Notes under the pieces: generated by a model
Told to the model about the DNA's origin: nothing
The model's database searches: none
What the model saw: only the letters and a program-made list of their open reading frames with translations
Program-made: the position numbers and the translations under genes
Assembly (NCBI GenBank): GCA_964194845.1
Contig: CAXMNX010000082.1
Coordinates: 1-45,767 of the forward strand
Direction of reading: 5' to 3'
DNA length: 45,767 bases
Source of the DNA: CAXMNX01 sp964194845
GTDB taxonomy: Bacteria > Pseudomonadota > Alphaproteobacteria > Rhodobacterales > Rhodobacteraceae
In this document: positions 16,349-25,528 of the stretch, piece after piece
Layout of the letters: each line of letters opens with the position of its first letter
How positions within the stretch are numbered: the stretch's first letter is position 1

Positions 16349-19066
16349 TCATCCTGACACCAATTTCTTCAGTAATCCATCCTTCTCGATAAGATCGTCG
16401 TAAGAGTCGTCTTCGGCCAGAGTGCTGCCGTCAAAGACAATAATGCGGCTGAAAAGCTTGGCGAGCGCCGTATCGGCCAGCACCCAGACAATCGCCGGGG
16501 AATTGGCACCATCCTGAATGAACGCCAGCACATTGCGGGCAATTTGATCGCGCGAAGTGCTATCAAGCGCCGTCAATGGCCGGTTAAAGACAAAGTAATC
16601 GGATCGGCGCATCAATGCGCGCGCAAGCGTCAGCTTTTGCCGCTGTGCCAGTGTTAGTCGCTTGCCACCGGTGCCAACTTGGAAATCAAGGCCGCTCGCC
16701 AGAAACTCGTTGTACAGGCCCAACTGATCGAGAAGGTCCAGCACGATCGCCTGAATTTGTTCCGCGCCGTCCGCGTGTTTGCTGTTAAGGCGACCGAACA
16801 CAACGTTGTCCAGCAGGCTGGCCGATGCAGTGTAGGACGCCGGATCATAGATTTCGATATCGTCCTTCAGGGTGTCCGGAATTCCATCATGGAACGCCTG
16901 TCGAGCCTCGACGATACGAGCCATCAGATCATCGGTAAGCAGGCCGAACCGGTGCCGGGGTTCGATATAGGCAAAGCTGAGCCGAATGATGCTGGGGCGG
17001 TCTTCTGCCGCGACATCGGCATAATCGACCCCCTCCAACTTTTGCACCAGACGCTGGTAGTCGGGAATGTCGTCGGCTGTCATAAAGGTCAATTGCTGAA
17101 AGAACGGGTGATCCTCTGGCAGATCGCCAAACAGTTCGATTGCTGTCTCGGCGATCTCGTAGCCCATTTCGTACAGCGCCCGGTCAAGCCCAGCCTTTGT
17201 GATGACGGATCGGAAATAGTCGTTCTTTCCGATCTCTCGGGACATCAGGGCAGTTCCGACGGCATTTCCGAAAAGCAGGTTCTCACCAATAGTAGATTCC
17301 GTGTTGTAAGCACCCGGCTCGAAGTAATCGATCAGCGTCGTCAGGTTTTCCGCTTCAAGCCGTTCCCGCAGCGCCTGGCGCATTTTTAGGATGCTGGGCG
17401 GTATGTCCGGATGCTGCGACAGATCGACCGTCGACCGCAAGGCGAGGTCGAGGATATCCTTGGAAAACAGCACATTGTCGAGAATTGGAATGATGGATTC
17501 CAAAAGGTCCGACTGCCCGTTGGCGCCGGTCCCCGCATAGTCGATCCAGTCATCCGCAATATCAAACTCCGGGTTCCCGGTTTGGCGCGCTTCTTTTTCC
17601 TCCCACCTGCGGGAAACACCGCCATCCTCGTAGACGGCTTTGCTGACCGGTGCGTGTTTCAGCCCGTACACCAGGTTGTCGCGCAGTGAGCCCGAAAAGA
17701 AATAGGCGTCCGAAGATGCATAAGTGATGGACCGCCCGGTAACCGATTCCGGCAGGGCAAGGATGTCGGCATCGCCCGCAACGACTTTGCCGCTGTCTGG
17801 CCAGTGCAATCTGCCCAACGCCTCTGCCAAAGCGTCGCCGCCACTGGCGGCGGTGCCCAGAATGCCAATCGTCTCGCCCCGAGCGATTTGCAGATTGGTG
17901 CGTTCCAGAATCTTTGCACCGCTTTCATCGGCAAGGCTCAGGTTAACCGCCGCCAATGGATGGCTAATGGGTTTGGCCGCATCGCCATTCACCACGGCCT
18001 GAAGCGACGGATCGATCAATCCGTCGATATTGAACTGGCCGATCACCTGGGTATATTTAATCTGCACATCCTGGCGCGCCTGATCCCAGTCGATCAGCTC
18101 TTTCAACGGGCCGGGAAGGTCTTTGTAGGCGGCGATGACGGCGACCAGCTGACCGATGTCGATCCGTCCCTGGATAGCCAGATATCCGCCCACGATGTAG
18201 AAAAAGAACGGCGTGAACTGAGCAAGCAGGTTGTTCAGGAACTTAACCATGAACTTCCACTGGTAGATGTCGTAGCGGATCTTAAAGATACGACCCAGCC
18301 GCGCGGTTATATCCGCCCGTTCGTAATTCGATGTGTCATAGGAATGAACATCGCCGATACCATCGACAATCTCGCTGATGCGCCCTGCCAACTGGCGCGC
18401 AGTCAGTTGCCGTTCGCGGCCCAAGACCAACAAACGGCGGCGCATTTTTGGAATTATAATGGCTTGCACGGCGACCAATGCAAATGTGATCAAACCCAGC
18501 GGAACACTCTGCACAAAGATAAACACAAGCGCGGTCAGAGCCTGCCCGCCAAGCAGTGCAGGGGTCACAAAGGCATCACCACTAAAGCCGCCGATAGGTT
18601 CGACTTCGGTGTTCACCATGCCGGCGATTTCGGCGCTCTTTACACGTTTGAATATATTCGGCGGGAACCGCAGGACCCTGTCGATAAGCTCAAATCGAAC
18701 GCGGCGCAAAAGCCGTTCGCCCATCTTGCCCTTGTAGGTGTTGATATAAAGCTTGAACAATCCGTTGACGACGACCAACGCAAGGAACAACCCGCTTAGC
18801 AGGAAAAGCGTCCCGGCACGCGCCAGTTCAACCCCTTCGAACAGGACGACATGGCCAAAGTAGTAAAGGTCGAATTCCATCCGAAAGTAGGTTTGCGTGG
18901 CACCAGGTGTTGGAAATCCGTCACCCTGGATCGGCCCGTTCACGATCTGCTTTGGCAAATCGAAAGACATGAAATACGGGATCATAGACAGCGCAACAAC
19001 AAGCAAAATCAACAGCTGCTGCTTCTTGGTATGCCTCCAAATATATTTCGTAATGCTTTTTTCCAT
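16349..19066 (-). CDS. ABC exporter-like protein with degenerate, expanded ATPase domain
   Basis: An exporter-type membrane domain (residues 1-350, about six helices, with a cytoplasmic-loop sequence VNTEVEPIGGFSGDAF) is joined to a nucleotide-binding domain (about 370-905) that has lost its chemistry. Walker A is GTAASGGDA (404-412), lacking Lys and Ser/Thr. The signature is LTLAQRQ (804-810). Walker B ends in NR instead of DE (828-829), and the switch His is missing (VLADTA). The family spans about 130 residues between Walker A and signature; here it is about 390. That stretch holds three Q-loop-like units ending SLRDNLVYG (460-468), TIGENLLFG (592-600) and LLDNVVFG (751-758). The D-loop TALD is kept. 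It sits between three glycosyltransferase genes and a cNMP-binding gene. Probably a glycan or lipid-glycan transport partner that does not hydrolyse ATP normally. Confidence 0.85.
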   Translation of the reverse strand: MEKSITKYIWRHTKKQQLLILLVVALSMIPYFMSFDLPKQIVNGPIQGDGFPTPGATQTYFRMEFDLYYFGHVVLFEGVELARAGTLFLLSGLFLALVVVNGLFKLYINTYKGKMGERLLRRVRFELIDRVLRFPPNIFKRVKSAEIAGMVNTEVEPIGGFSGDAFVTPALLGGQALTALVFIFVQSVPLGLITFALVAVQAIIIPKMRRRLLVLGRERQLTARQLAGRISEIVDGIGDVHSYDTSNYERADITARLGRIFKIRYDIYQWKFMVKFLNNLLAQFTPFFFYIVGGYLAIQGRIDIGQLVAVIAAYKDLPGPLKELIDWDQARQDVQIKYTQVIGQFNIDGLIDPSLQAVVNGDAAKPISHPLAAVNLSLADESGAKILERTNLQIARGETIGILGTAASGGDALAEALGRLHWPDSGKVVAGDADILALPESVTGRSITYASSDAYFFSGSLRDNLVYGLKHAPVSKAVYEDGGVSRRWEEKEARQTGNPEFDIADDWIDYAGTGANGQSDLLESIIPILDNVLFSKDILDLALRSTVDLSQHPDIPPSILKMRQALRERLEAENLTTLIDYFEPGAYNTESTIGENLLFGNAVGTALMSREIGKNDYFRSVITKAGLDRALYEMGYEIAETAIELFGDLPEDHPFFQQLTFMTADDIPDYQRLVQKLEGVDYADVAAEDRPSIIRLSFAYIEPRHRFGLLTDDLMARIVEARQAFHDGIPDTLKDDIEIYDPASYTASASLLDNVVFGRLNSKHADGAEQIQAIVLDLLDQLGLYNEFLASGLDFQVGTGGKRLTLAQRQKLTLARALMRRSDYFVFNRPLTALDSTSRDQIARNVLAFIQDGANSPAIVWVLADTALAKLFSRIIVFDGSTLAEDDSYDDLIEKDGLLKKLVSG

Positions 19067-19203
19067 TACACTCTCATCTTACCAAGCCGGGGCGGCGAAA
19101 ATTTCTTCGCGCTCCACATATTTGGTGCATTCCTATGGGCTTGGATCGGGTTTGTTCGCACTCATTCAAATCAGCGTAATAGAAAGATTTTTGATGCGCC
19201 AGT

Positions 19204-20358
19204 TCAATCCGGGTCGCCAACAAGCTGCCGCAGAATGCGCGCCGATTGCCGGGCGCCGTCAAGTCCAAGCGAAAATACAGGCGGCGCGGGCGAGGTCAGA
19301 GCATGGGCGACACTACCGGTCATCGTGCCGGCAGAAAGTTTGTGTTCCGCCAGAACTTGGGCCAGCCCCAGCTTTTCAAGCCGTTTTGCGCGCACGCCCT
19401 GTTCTGTTTCGCCGCCCGCCGCGAAAGGGATCAAAAGACAGCGGCAACCGGCATTCAGGATATCGCAGACCGTATTGTATCCGGCTTGCGAGATTGAAAG
19501 ACGTGCATTGGCGATAAGGTCAGGAAAGTCGCGCCGGAACCGTTCGACTTTGACATTTTCCGGGGCAGAGCCGGTGAGTTCCGCGAAGTTTGCGTCCAGC
19601 AGGTTCGGGCCGGTGATTACACACCAGCTTCCGGCGTCCGGCAAGCGTCGTGCCGCCTCTGACGCAGCGCGGATAAGGTCAAAACCGACCGCACCACCGC
19701 CGGCTGAGACGACTATATCGAAACGTTTCGTCGCGGGACCTGGTGGCGGTCCCGCAACAAGGCCGGAATAGGCGATCCGGTCCTGTATCGCATCGGCAAG
19801 TGGAAAGGTTTCTTCCAGCCGGATGAATTCCGGGTCGCCGTGCACCAAAACCAGATCGAAATACTGTTTGATCAGGTCGACGCTTTCCTGATCGCGGCCC
19901 TGTTTGGCGCGTTCCTGCAATATATCGCGCACAGAACACACAACACGCGGTCGATGCGCTGTCGCATGGATCGCGCCTAACAGTGGCAGCAGTTCGAACC
20001 GGACTTGCCGCCGCCCAAAGGGAAACGCCTCGATTATTACGATATCGGGTCGGCATTCCTGATAAACCGCCAGCAACAAATCGCGGCGCTTGTTTTTGAA
20101 GGCCTCGTCCACCGCATTTCCCTGCGCGTCGCACAGGCCGGAAAATCCGGCATCGCCCGAGACGATGGGCGGCAGGGCGATATGGGACACTTTCGCGCCG
20201 GGAAAACTCGCGACAGGGGTTCCGCCGGTCACAACGGTGACGTGAAAACCGTCATCGGCCAACGCATCCGCAATTCGGCTTGCGCGGGCAAGATGCCCAA
20301 TTCCCAGCAGATGCTGCACATAGAAAAAAATGCGCGGCCCCGTCGGTTGCGTCGTCAC
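19204..20358 (-). CDS. MurG-like glycosyltransferase (GT28/COG4671 type)
   Basis: A GT-B fold transferase of 384 residues. The N-terminal half has FYVQHLLGIGHLARASRIAD, the acceptor-domain glycine/histidine pattern shared with the transferase at 21610. The C-terminal half has the donor-binding SAGGGAVGFDLI and ISQAGYNTVCDILNAG followed by PFAAGGETEQ, as in MurG-type enzymes. It starts with GTG overlapping the stop of the GT4 gene in GTGA, so translation is coupled. A 137-base gap follows before the ABC gene. Sugar and acceptor unknown. Confidence 0.85.
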   Translation of the reverse strand: MTTQPTGPRIFFYVQHLLGIGHLARASRIADALADDGFHVTVVTGGTPVASFPGAKVSHIALPPIVSGDAGFSGLCDAQGNAVDEAFKNKRRDLLLAVYQECRPDIVIIEAFPFGRRQVRFELLPLLGAIHATAHRPRVVCSVRDILQERAKQGRDQESVDLIKQYFDLVLVHGDPEFIRLEETFPLADAIQDRIAYSGLVAGPPPGPATKRFDIVVSAGGGAVGFDLIRAASEAARRLPDAGSWCVITGPNLLDANFAELTGSAPENVKVERFRRDFPDLIANARLSISQAGYNTVCDILNAGCRCLLIPFAAGGETEQGVRAKRLEKLGLAQVLAEHKLSAGTMTGSVAHALTSPAPPVFSLGLDGARQSARILRQLVGDPD

Positions 20359-21653
20359 GACGTTGCCCGCCCATTGGCCTTAAACAGACCAGACAACTGG
20401 TCGACGCTGTTTTGAAAGTCGAACTCACAGCGGACCCGTTGTTCAGCCGCTGCACCAAGTTTGTGGCGGAGCGCCGGGTCGCGGATAAGCATTTCCAAAG
20501 CCTGCGACAGCGCATCGGGATTTTCCGGTGGAACGACAACGCCGTTCTGTCCGTCCGTTAACAGCTCCGGCACGCCCGAGATGCCAGTCGACACACAGAC
20601 GAGCCCCTGGCTCGATGCTTCCACCAGAACGTTTGGCAGGCCGTCGCGGTCGCCATCGGACGCAATCCGGCAGGCAAGCGCGAAGATATCCGAACGGCGA
20701 TACAGCTCCAGGACGTCTTCCTGCGCCAAAGCACCATTCCATGTGATCCGGTCGTCCAGCCCGAGGTCTTTGGCGAGGTCTTTTAGCGTGCCGCTCAATG
20801 CGCCGCCACCCACATGGTCCAACCGCCAGCACAGGTCTGCGGGCAGCCGTTTCAATGCCTGCAACAGGATGTCGAAGCCCTTTTTCTCAACCGCCCGACC
20901 GACGGTCAGCAGCCTGACGGGCTGATCCGGGTCGGACCCGTCTTTCATCGGCCGTGCATCGGGCGAAGGGCCGAAACGCGACAGGTCGAGCCCGTGATAG
21001 CTGAGATGGACATCTGCATCACGCCCACCGAGACGTTGCAGCTGGTCCAATCCTGATCGTGTGCAAGTCACAGCCCACCGCATCGCACCAAGTTTTTCTG
21101 CAAGCTCCCAATCGGGAGAAATCCAGATATCCTTGGCATGGGCAGAACAGCTCCACCCAAGTCCGGTTAGCAGGCTGGTGTAATGTGCCACAGAAGCCGG
21201 CGTGTGAATGAAATGAGCGTGCAGCCAATCGGTGTTATCTGGCAATTCTGCGGCCAGCACTGCCGCTTGCCCAAACCGGCGCACACGATTGCGGGTCATG
21301 TCACGGCGCAAATCGGCAATGAACATACGAAACGCGGCCCCGAAACCTGGGAGTCCGACCGCCTTCGATAGTGATCGCAGGATCCTAAGCGGTTCCTGAT
21401 GCAAATATTCCGGCAGGTAGTGAACAGGCGCCTGAATTTCGTCATGGACGGGGTGGCGTTTTTTATCCGTCGGATGGCGCATCGAGATCAGGGTCAGGTC
21501 GAAACCGGATTTTTCCAGCCCCAGAAGTTCCTGCGCAATAAAGGTTTCCGACAGGCGCGGATATCCTTTCAGAATTACGACGAGTTTTGGCAACACCGGC
21601 GCTGGCACCTTACGCCACCGAGGACGAAAGCCGGGTAACGTCGTCGCGGCCAA
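20355..21653 (-). CDS. Glycosyltransferase family 4 (exopolysaccharide type)
   Basis: A 432-residue GT-B enzyme. The N-terminal domain has LKGYPRLSETFIAQELLGLE, typical of colanic-acid and exopolysaccharide GT4 enzymes. The donor domain has LLTVGRAVEKKGFDILLQAL, then GDRDGLPNVLVEASSQGLV with the catalytic-region glutamates, then GVPELLTDGQNGVVVPPENP. The TTG start at 21653 overlaps the upstream gene by 44 bases but has GAGGAA at proper distance; a GTG at 21608, just past the upstream stop, would avoid the overlap. Middle gene of a three-transferase set. Confidence 0.88.
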   Translation of the reverse strand: MAATTLPGFRPRWRKVPAPVLPKLVVILKGYPRLSETFIAQELLGLEKSGFDLTLISMRHPTDKKRHPVHDEIQAPVHYLPEYLHQEPLRILRSLSKAVGLPGFGAAFRMFIADLRRDMTRNRVRRFGQAAVLAAELPDNTDWLHAHFIHTPASVAHYTSLLTGLGWSCSAHAKDIWISPDWELAEKLGAMRWAVTCTRSGLDQLQRLGGRDADVHLSYHGLDLSRFGPSPDARPMKDGSDPDQPVRLLTVGRAVEKKGFDILLQALKRLPADLCWRLDHVGGGALSGTLKDLAKDLGLDDRITWNGALAQEDVLELYRRSDIFALACRIASDGDRDGLPNVLVEASSQGLVCVSTGISGVPELLTDGQNGVVVPPENPDALSQALEMLIRDPALRHKLGAAAEQRVRCEFDFQNSVDQLSGLFKANGRATS

Positions 21654-22818
21654 GCCATTCCTCGACCAACGCGGAAATTCGTGGCAAGCCCTCTAATGCC
21701 ATCGCGCGTTTACTTCTTGATGGCGGATTGCGGTTCGGCAGTGCCTTTAATGCCGCCGCAAGGCGAAGCGGTTCGGCGGCTTCTCCGGGTAGCAGTATAT
21801 CGATCAGGTCAAGTTCTGCGGCACGTCTGGCCCGGATCAGCTGTTCTTCGCGTGGGCGCATGCGCGGTACGATCAGGGCTGGCTTGTCAAAGGAAAGAAT
21901 CTCGCAAAACGTGTTGTACCCGCCCATTGCGACCACCGCACTTGCGCCGTCGATAAGCCCTTCCATCTGGTTGTCGAATTCGATCACCTGAATTTGCGGA
22001 ATCTTGCTGCCCTTTGCGATCAGCTTCTCACGTTGATTGGCTGGCATATAGGGGCCAAGCACAATGACAGCCTGATGGGTAAGCGCGGGATCCTCCTGAT
22101 AGGCGTGGATGACGTCGTGGATCAGGTCCGAACCGTCACCGCCACCGCCGGTCGTAACGAGGATATAGTCGTCCTTTGGTCGTTGCGTAGTGCCCTCTTG
22201 CCGAGACACATTGCGTTGCAGAAAGCCAACAAAATCCATCTTTGAGCGTACAGTGGCAGGCACGCTCAGTTCGGTTAGCGGATCATAGAAATCGGGCTGC
22301 CCATAGACCCAGATCGAGTCGAAATATTTGTCGATCTTCTGCATGATCTCGCTGTGCTTCCACTCTGAATCCAGAAGATGCGGGGCGTCCATCACTTCGC
22401 GCAGCCCCAGTACCAGCTTGGTTTTGCGCGATTTGAGATATTTCAGCGTCTCCTCGACCTCGCCACGCAGGCCCATGGGTTCTTTGTCGACAATGAAGAT
22501 GTCGGGTTGAAATGTTTCGGCGGTGTGACGAATGCTCGACTGTCGCATCATCAGCGTTTCGTTCAGGTCGATATGACGGGCCAGCGAGGTGTACTCGCCG
22601 TTACGCAATTTGATGACGCTGGGGATCTTCACGAAATCGACGCGGGCCCGATAGTCGAATGCGCCCGCGATGGTCGAGCCAGAGATGATCAGGACGTTCA
22701 GCCCACTAAAATCCTCGACCAGCGAATGGGCGATTGTGCGGCAGCGCCTGAGATGGCCAAGCCCGAACGTATCGTGGCTGTACATCAGGATGTGGGCGTT
22801 TCTGGATTTCTGCGTCAT
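21610..22818 (-). CDS. MurG-like glycosyltransferase (COG4671 type)
   Basis: A second member of the same GT-B family as the gene at 19204. The N-terminus reads ILMYSHDTFGLGHLRRCRTI, with the GHLRR acceptor loop. The donor domain has LVTTGGGGDGSDLIHDVI, VVAMGGYNTFCEILSF and PRMRPREEQLIRARR. Length 402 residues. GGGAGAAA lies upstream of the ATG. It is the first of three overlapping transferase genes and lies 144 bases downstream of the lyase gene. A pair of related enzymes flanking a GT4 suggests assembly of a repeat with two similar linkages; this is inference. Confidence 0.85.
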   Translation of the reverse strand: MTQKSRNAHILMYSHDTFGLGHLRRCRTIAHSLVEDFSGLNVLIISGSTIAGAFDYRARVDFVKIPSVIKLRNGEYTSLARHIDLNETLMMRQSSIRHTAETFQPDIFIVDKEPMGLRGEVEETLKYLKSRKTKLVLGLREVMDAPHLLDSEWKHSEIMQKIDKYFDSIWVYGQPDFYDPLTELSVPATVRSKMDFVGFLQRNVSRQEGTTQRPKDDYILVTTGGGGDGSDLIHDVIHAYQEDPALTHQAVIVLGPYMPANQREKLIAKGSKIPQIQVIEFDNQMEGLIDGASAVVAMGGYNTFCEILSFDKPALIVPRMRPREEQLIRARRAAELDLIDILLPGEAAEPLRLAAALKALPNRNPPSRSKRAMALEGLPRISALVEEWLGRDDVTRLSSSVA

Positions 22819-22962
22819 TGGTCGCGTTTCTCCCGGCCCCGGTCTGTTTGCTGCGCTGGCGATTGGCAGTCTTTAACGCTTTGATACGGAAACACAATAC
22901 TGTCGGGGCCGTATCAGGGCTTGATCCCCGATCCGCGCCCCCGCATCGCAATTCCGGACGAT

Positions 22963-23931
22963 CTATTCGATTTTGGCACAGGCAGCAGGGTCGCGCAGGA
23001 CGTCTTCGCAGCGCGGCGAACGGCGAAAATCGTCATAATACATTGTCCAGTTGTCCAGAGCCGCCGCGCGATAGGGGCCAACTTTGGCATACTGGTTTTC
23101 GCCCAGCCCATGGTCATTGTGCCCAATGTTACCTTTCACAGTCACGATCCATTTGTTGTTTGCAAATAGCTCGATATGGCCATCGCCCTCTGCGCCCGGT
23201 TTGGTCAGGATCGCAAAGTCGATCCATCCGTCATCCGGGCGAGGCAATGGATTACCGCGATTGATGACCTTGATCTGGCTCGTGCACGCGGTAAATTCGC
23301 CGCCATCTTCGGGGCCCCAACTGCTGTCTGCCGTGATCAGCGCGCGCATCTGGTTGGTATCGGGGCGCGGCCAGACCCGGGTTTCGCCCGGCTCGCATGT
23401 CGCAGGATGGCTGTCGGTTCCCGGCGTAAATTCCGGGAAATAATTAGTTTCCACGGTCACGAATAATTTGCCGCTTTTCATCCGCAACGCCAGAAACGGG
23501 CTGAAATCGCCAACCGCCTCGGGGCCAATCTCGCGTTTCCACTGAGCGATCAGATAGCGATGCGCAGCCTGGGGAATGGGATCGGCGAATTTCACCGCGA
23601 ACCCGTACCAGATCGGTTGATCATAAGGCACGCGCAGCGGCGGTCTTTCCCAAAGTTCGGCACGTTCACTGCACCCATCAGGGTCCGTGGGGCAAATCGG
23701 CCTTACACTTAGCTTGACCGCACCATTGCCAGTCAGTTTCTCTTCGCTTTGAAATTCGACTGTGCCTGCGGATTGTTCGAAATTATTCTTGTAATAAAGT
23801 CCACCCTCGACGGTAAATTCCGGACCCTCCAGCCCATCGGCAAGCGGCTGTCGCCAATCATCCGCCAAAGCCTCTGACAATCCGAAGGTCAACGCCATTG
23901 CGGCAACCACCACTCGTGCTTTGCCAGACAT
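22963..23931 (-). CDS. Secreted polysaccharide lyase (heparin-lyase-I/PL20-like, PF14099 type)
   Basis: A periplasmic or secreted enzyme expected to cut an acidic polysaccharide by beta-elimination. The chosen ATG has AGGAG about eight bases upstream and starts a clean signal peptide (VVVAAMALTFGLSEALA, then DDW). The jelly-roll lyase pattern includes CSERAELWERPPLRVPYDQ and YLIAQWKRE, and later WIDFAILTKPGAEGDGHIEL. Six cysteines in the mature part could form disulfides. An upstream in-frame start at 24069 would bury the signal and is rejected. It lies directly upstream of the glycosyltransferase set, suggesting trimming or release of the glycan they make. The family call rests on pattern memory. 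Confidence 0.75.
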   Translation of the reverse strand: MSGKARVVVAAMALTFGLSEALADDWRQPLADGLEGPEFTVEGGLYYKNNFEQSAGTVEFQSEEKLTGNGAVKLSVRPICPTDPDGCSERAELWERPPLRVPYDQPIWYGFAVKFADPIPQAAHRYLIAQWKREIGPEAVGDFSPFLALRMKSGKLFVTVETNYFPEFTPGTDSHPATCEPGETRVWPRPDTNQMRALITADSSWGPEDGGEFTACTSQIKVINRGNPLPRPDDGWIDFAILTKPGAEGDGHIELFANNKWIVTVKGNIGHNDHGLGENQYAKVGPYRAAALDNWTMYYDDFRRSPRCEDVLRDPAACAKIE

Positions 23932-24099
23932 AACAATTTCTCCTCTCCCTTCGCCGCATTCGGAAATAAAAAATGCCGGCCCCTGGTCGGTTGAATACCG
24001 GTTGTAACTCCCCGATCCGCACATTTGCAGACCGCAAAAACATTGTCCAACGATCAGGCAGGTAGGCACACCAAAGTGCCTTGGTCAGGCGAAGTATCT

Positions 24100-25272
24100 T
24101 CAATCGGCAACGGCCGACGCTGCCAGCTTCTGTTTCAGCTTGATTGCAGCCTCGGCATAGCCCCCCGCCGCACCGTCAACAAAATGCATGTGATCCCGGG
24201 TCATCGGCGAAGGCACGATGCAAGTCACCAAGGCGGTGTCTTGCTTGTGCAGACCAAACTGGCAGATGCCGTCGCGCGTTGCCTGCTCCAGCCGGGCTTC
24301 GACTTGCGCCAGATGCCCGGCATCCAGATCCACCGTCATCTTCAGCGCATCGTCAAATTTGCGAAAGTCCGTGTTCAGCGCAAGGTCGCGTGCATATAGC
24401 CGGATATCAAACGTCCCAAGTTTTAGGTTAAACCGATGCAGCACAATCAAAAGCAATGACATCGCTGCAATGCCCAACCGGCTTGCGATCCGCCGCACTT
24501 TACCGGGCTGCGTCAGCGCCTCGGCATTGTAGCCCCGCATTGAAATCGCCGCCTGTGGCCCCTCGGGCGGGATCGGGTGGCCGGCGCGATCATCTTCGCC
24601 CACCAGCGACAGTATGTCTGAGACCAGCGCCCGGAACTGTTCGCCATAGCCACGCTCACCGGGCACCGTGATTATTGATACGATCTGGCCATTTCTGGAT
24701 GTAACCGGGTTCCAGCGACACGACAGACCAAATATGTCCGGTTCGTTCCCGTCGGGCGCCTTTTCGATGCGAAATGTGCCTTTCTTCATTTCGTCCTCGG
24801 CCCACCTGGCACCGTCACCTGCAAACATTGCATAGGCCACTTCCGAACTAGCCTGAAAATAGGCGACCCTGACATCAAGACCGGCCGCGCGGATGTCTTT
24901 GAGGGGAACAATAGCGGCGCGCATATCGAGGTCGAATTCCCGTTCTACCCATGTTCTGATCCGCGACAACGCTTCGTGCGCAGCCTCAATACCGCTGGGT
25001 GGCACCGCAACAAATGCGCCATCGCCGCCGAACGCAAACGGAAGATCAAGCTGATCCAACGCGTTCAGAATCGCGGTGATAACCGACGCACCCGCCATGT
25101 TCACCGATTTGTACTTTCCGACCGCAATCGCCCCGGTCGAATTGACGATATCCGCCATGGCCAGCGCCCAGCCTTCGGGCAAGGGCACGTAATGCGAGAA
25201 ATCGGTCACCGCATCAAACTCAACAAAGCGCGGCAGGCGTGACAGAAATTCGGACTCTGCTATGGTTCCCAT
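24100..25272 (-). CDS. DUF3095 family protein, class III cyclase homologue
   Basis: A 390-residue protein whose first half looks like a diverged class III cyclase: MADIVNSTGAIAVGKYK carries D41 in the metal-binding position, and FGGDGAFVAV carries D84 in the second. The base-selecting and transition-state residues are not recognisable, so activity is uncertain. A hydrophobic stretch (MSLLLIVLHRFNLKLGTFD) lies near residues 275-295. The C-terminal third has a cysteine-containing region ending in helices. It is divergent from the soluble cyclase at 25529 and upstream of the lyase on the same strand. No ribosome site is visible before the ATG. Confidence 0.8.
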   Translation of the reverse strand: MGTIAESEFLSRLPRFVEFDAVTDFSHYVPLPEGWALAMADIVNSTGAIAVGKYKSVNMAGASVITAILNALDQLDLPFAFGGDGAFVAVPPSGIEAAHEALSRIRTWVEREFDLDMRAAIVPLKDIRAAGLDVRVAYFQASSEVAYAMFAGDGARWAEDEMKKGTFRIEKAPDGNEPDIFGLSCRWNPVTSRNGQIVSIITVPGERGYGEQFRALVSDILSLVGEDDRAGHPIPPEGPQAAISMRGYNAEALTQPGKVRRIASRLGIAAMSLLLIVLHRFNLKLGTFDIRLYARDLALNTDFRKFDDALKMTVDLDAGHLAQVEARLEQATRDGICQFGLHKQDTALVTCIVPSPMTRDHMHFVDGAAGGYAEAAIKLKQKLAASAVAD

Positions 25273-25376
25273 TAGTCAGCTGTAACAAAGCTGATGGCGC
25301 GTGAACATTGTCTTGCCCGTGCCCATCGCCCGTGGACCATTGTTGGATCCGAGGGCTTTGGTTGCATTCAAGTGCT

Positions 25377-25382
25377 TATAAT
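25377..25382 (+). promoter_or_regulatory. Candidate -10 element (TATAAT)
   Basis: A perfect TATAAT lies about 147 bases before the cyclase ATG at 25529, with a TG dinucleotide two bases upstream of it. No good -35 box is found at 16-18 bases, so it would have to act as an extended -10 or with an activator. If used, the transcript would carry a long leader. Confidence 0.3.
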
Positions 25383-25528
25383 CGGGACAATCGCCCCCTA
25401 CATTGGGGTCTCGACAGTTCGCTTCTAACCCGGGAAGCGGTCAACCCGGTCACATGGGGTGAGACTTCTTCGCGGTTTGGTTCAACCGGAAAAGCCGTCC
25501 CGGTACGACATTTTCGACAGGAAATACG

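Noticed and set aside
17804..18799. Plus-strand open frame of 331 codons opposite the ABC exporter-like gene
   Set aside because: No family resemblance or ribosome site, while the minus strand encodes a coherent membrane protein over the same bases.
23941..24010. Terminator-like GC element followed by six T residues (minus strand) upstream of the lyase
   Set aside because: Only about four base pairs can form next to the T run, too weak to call.
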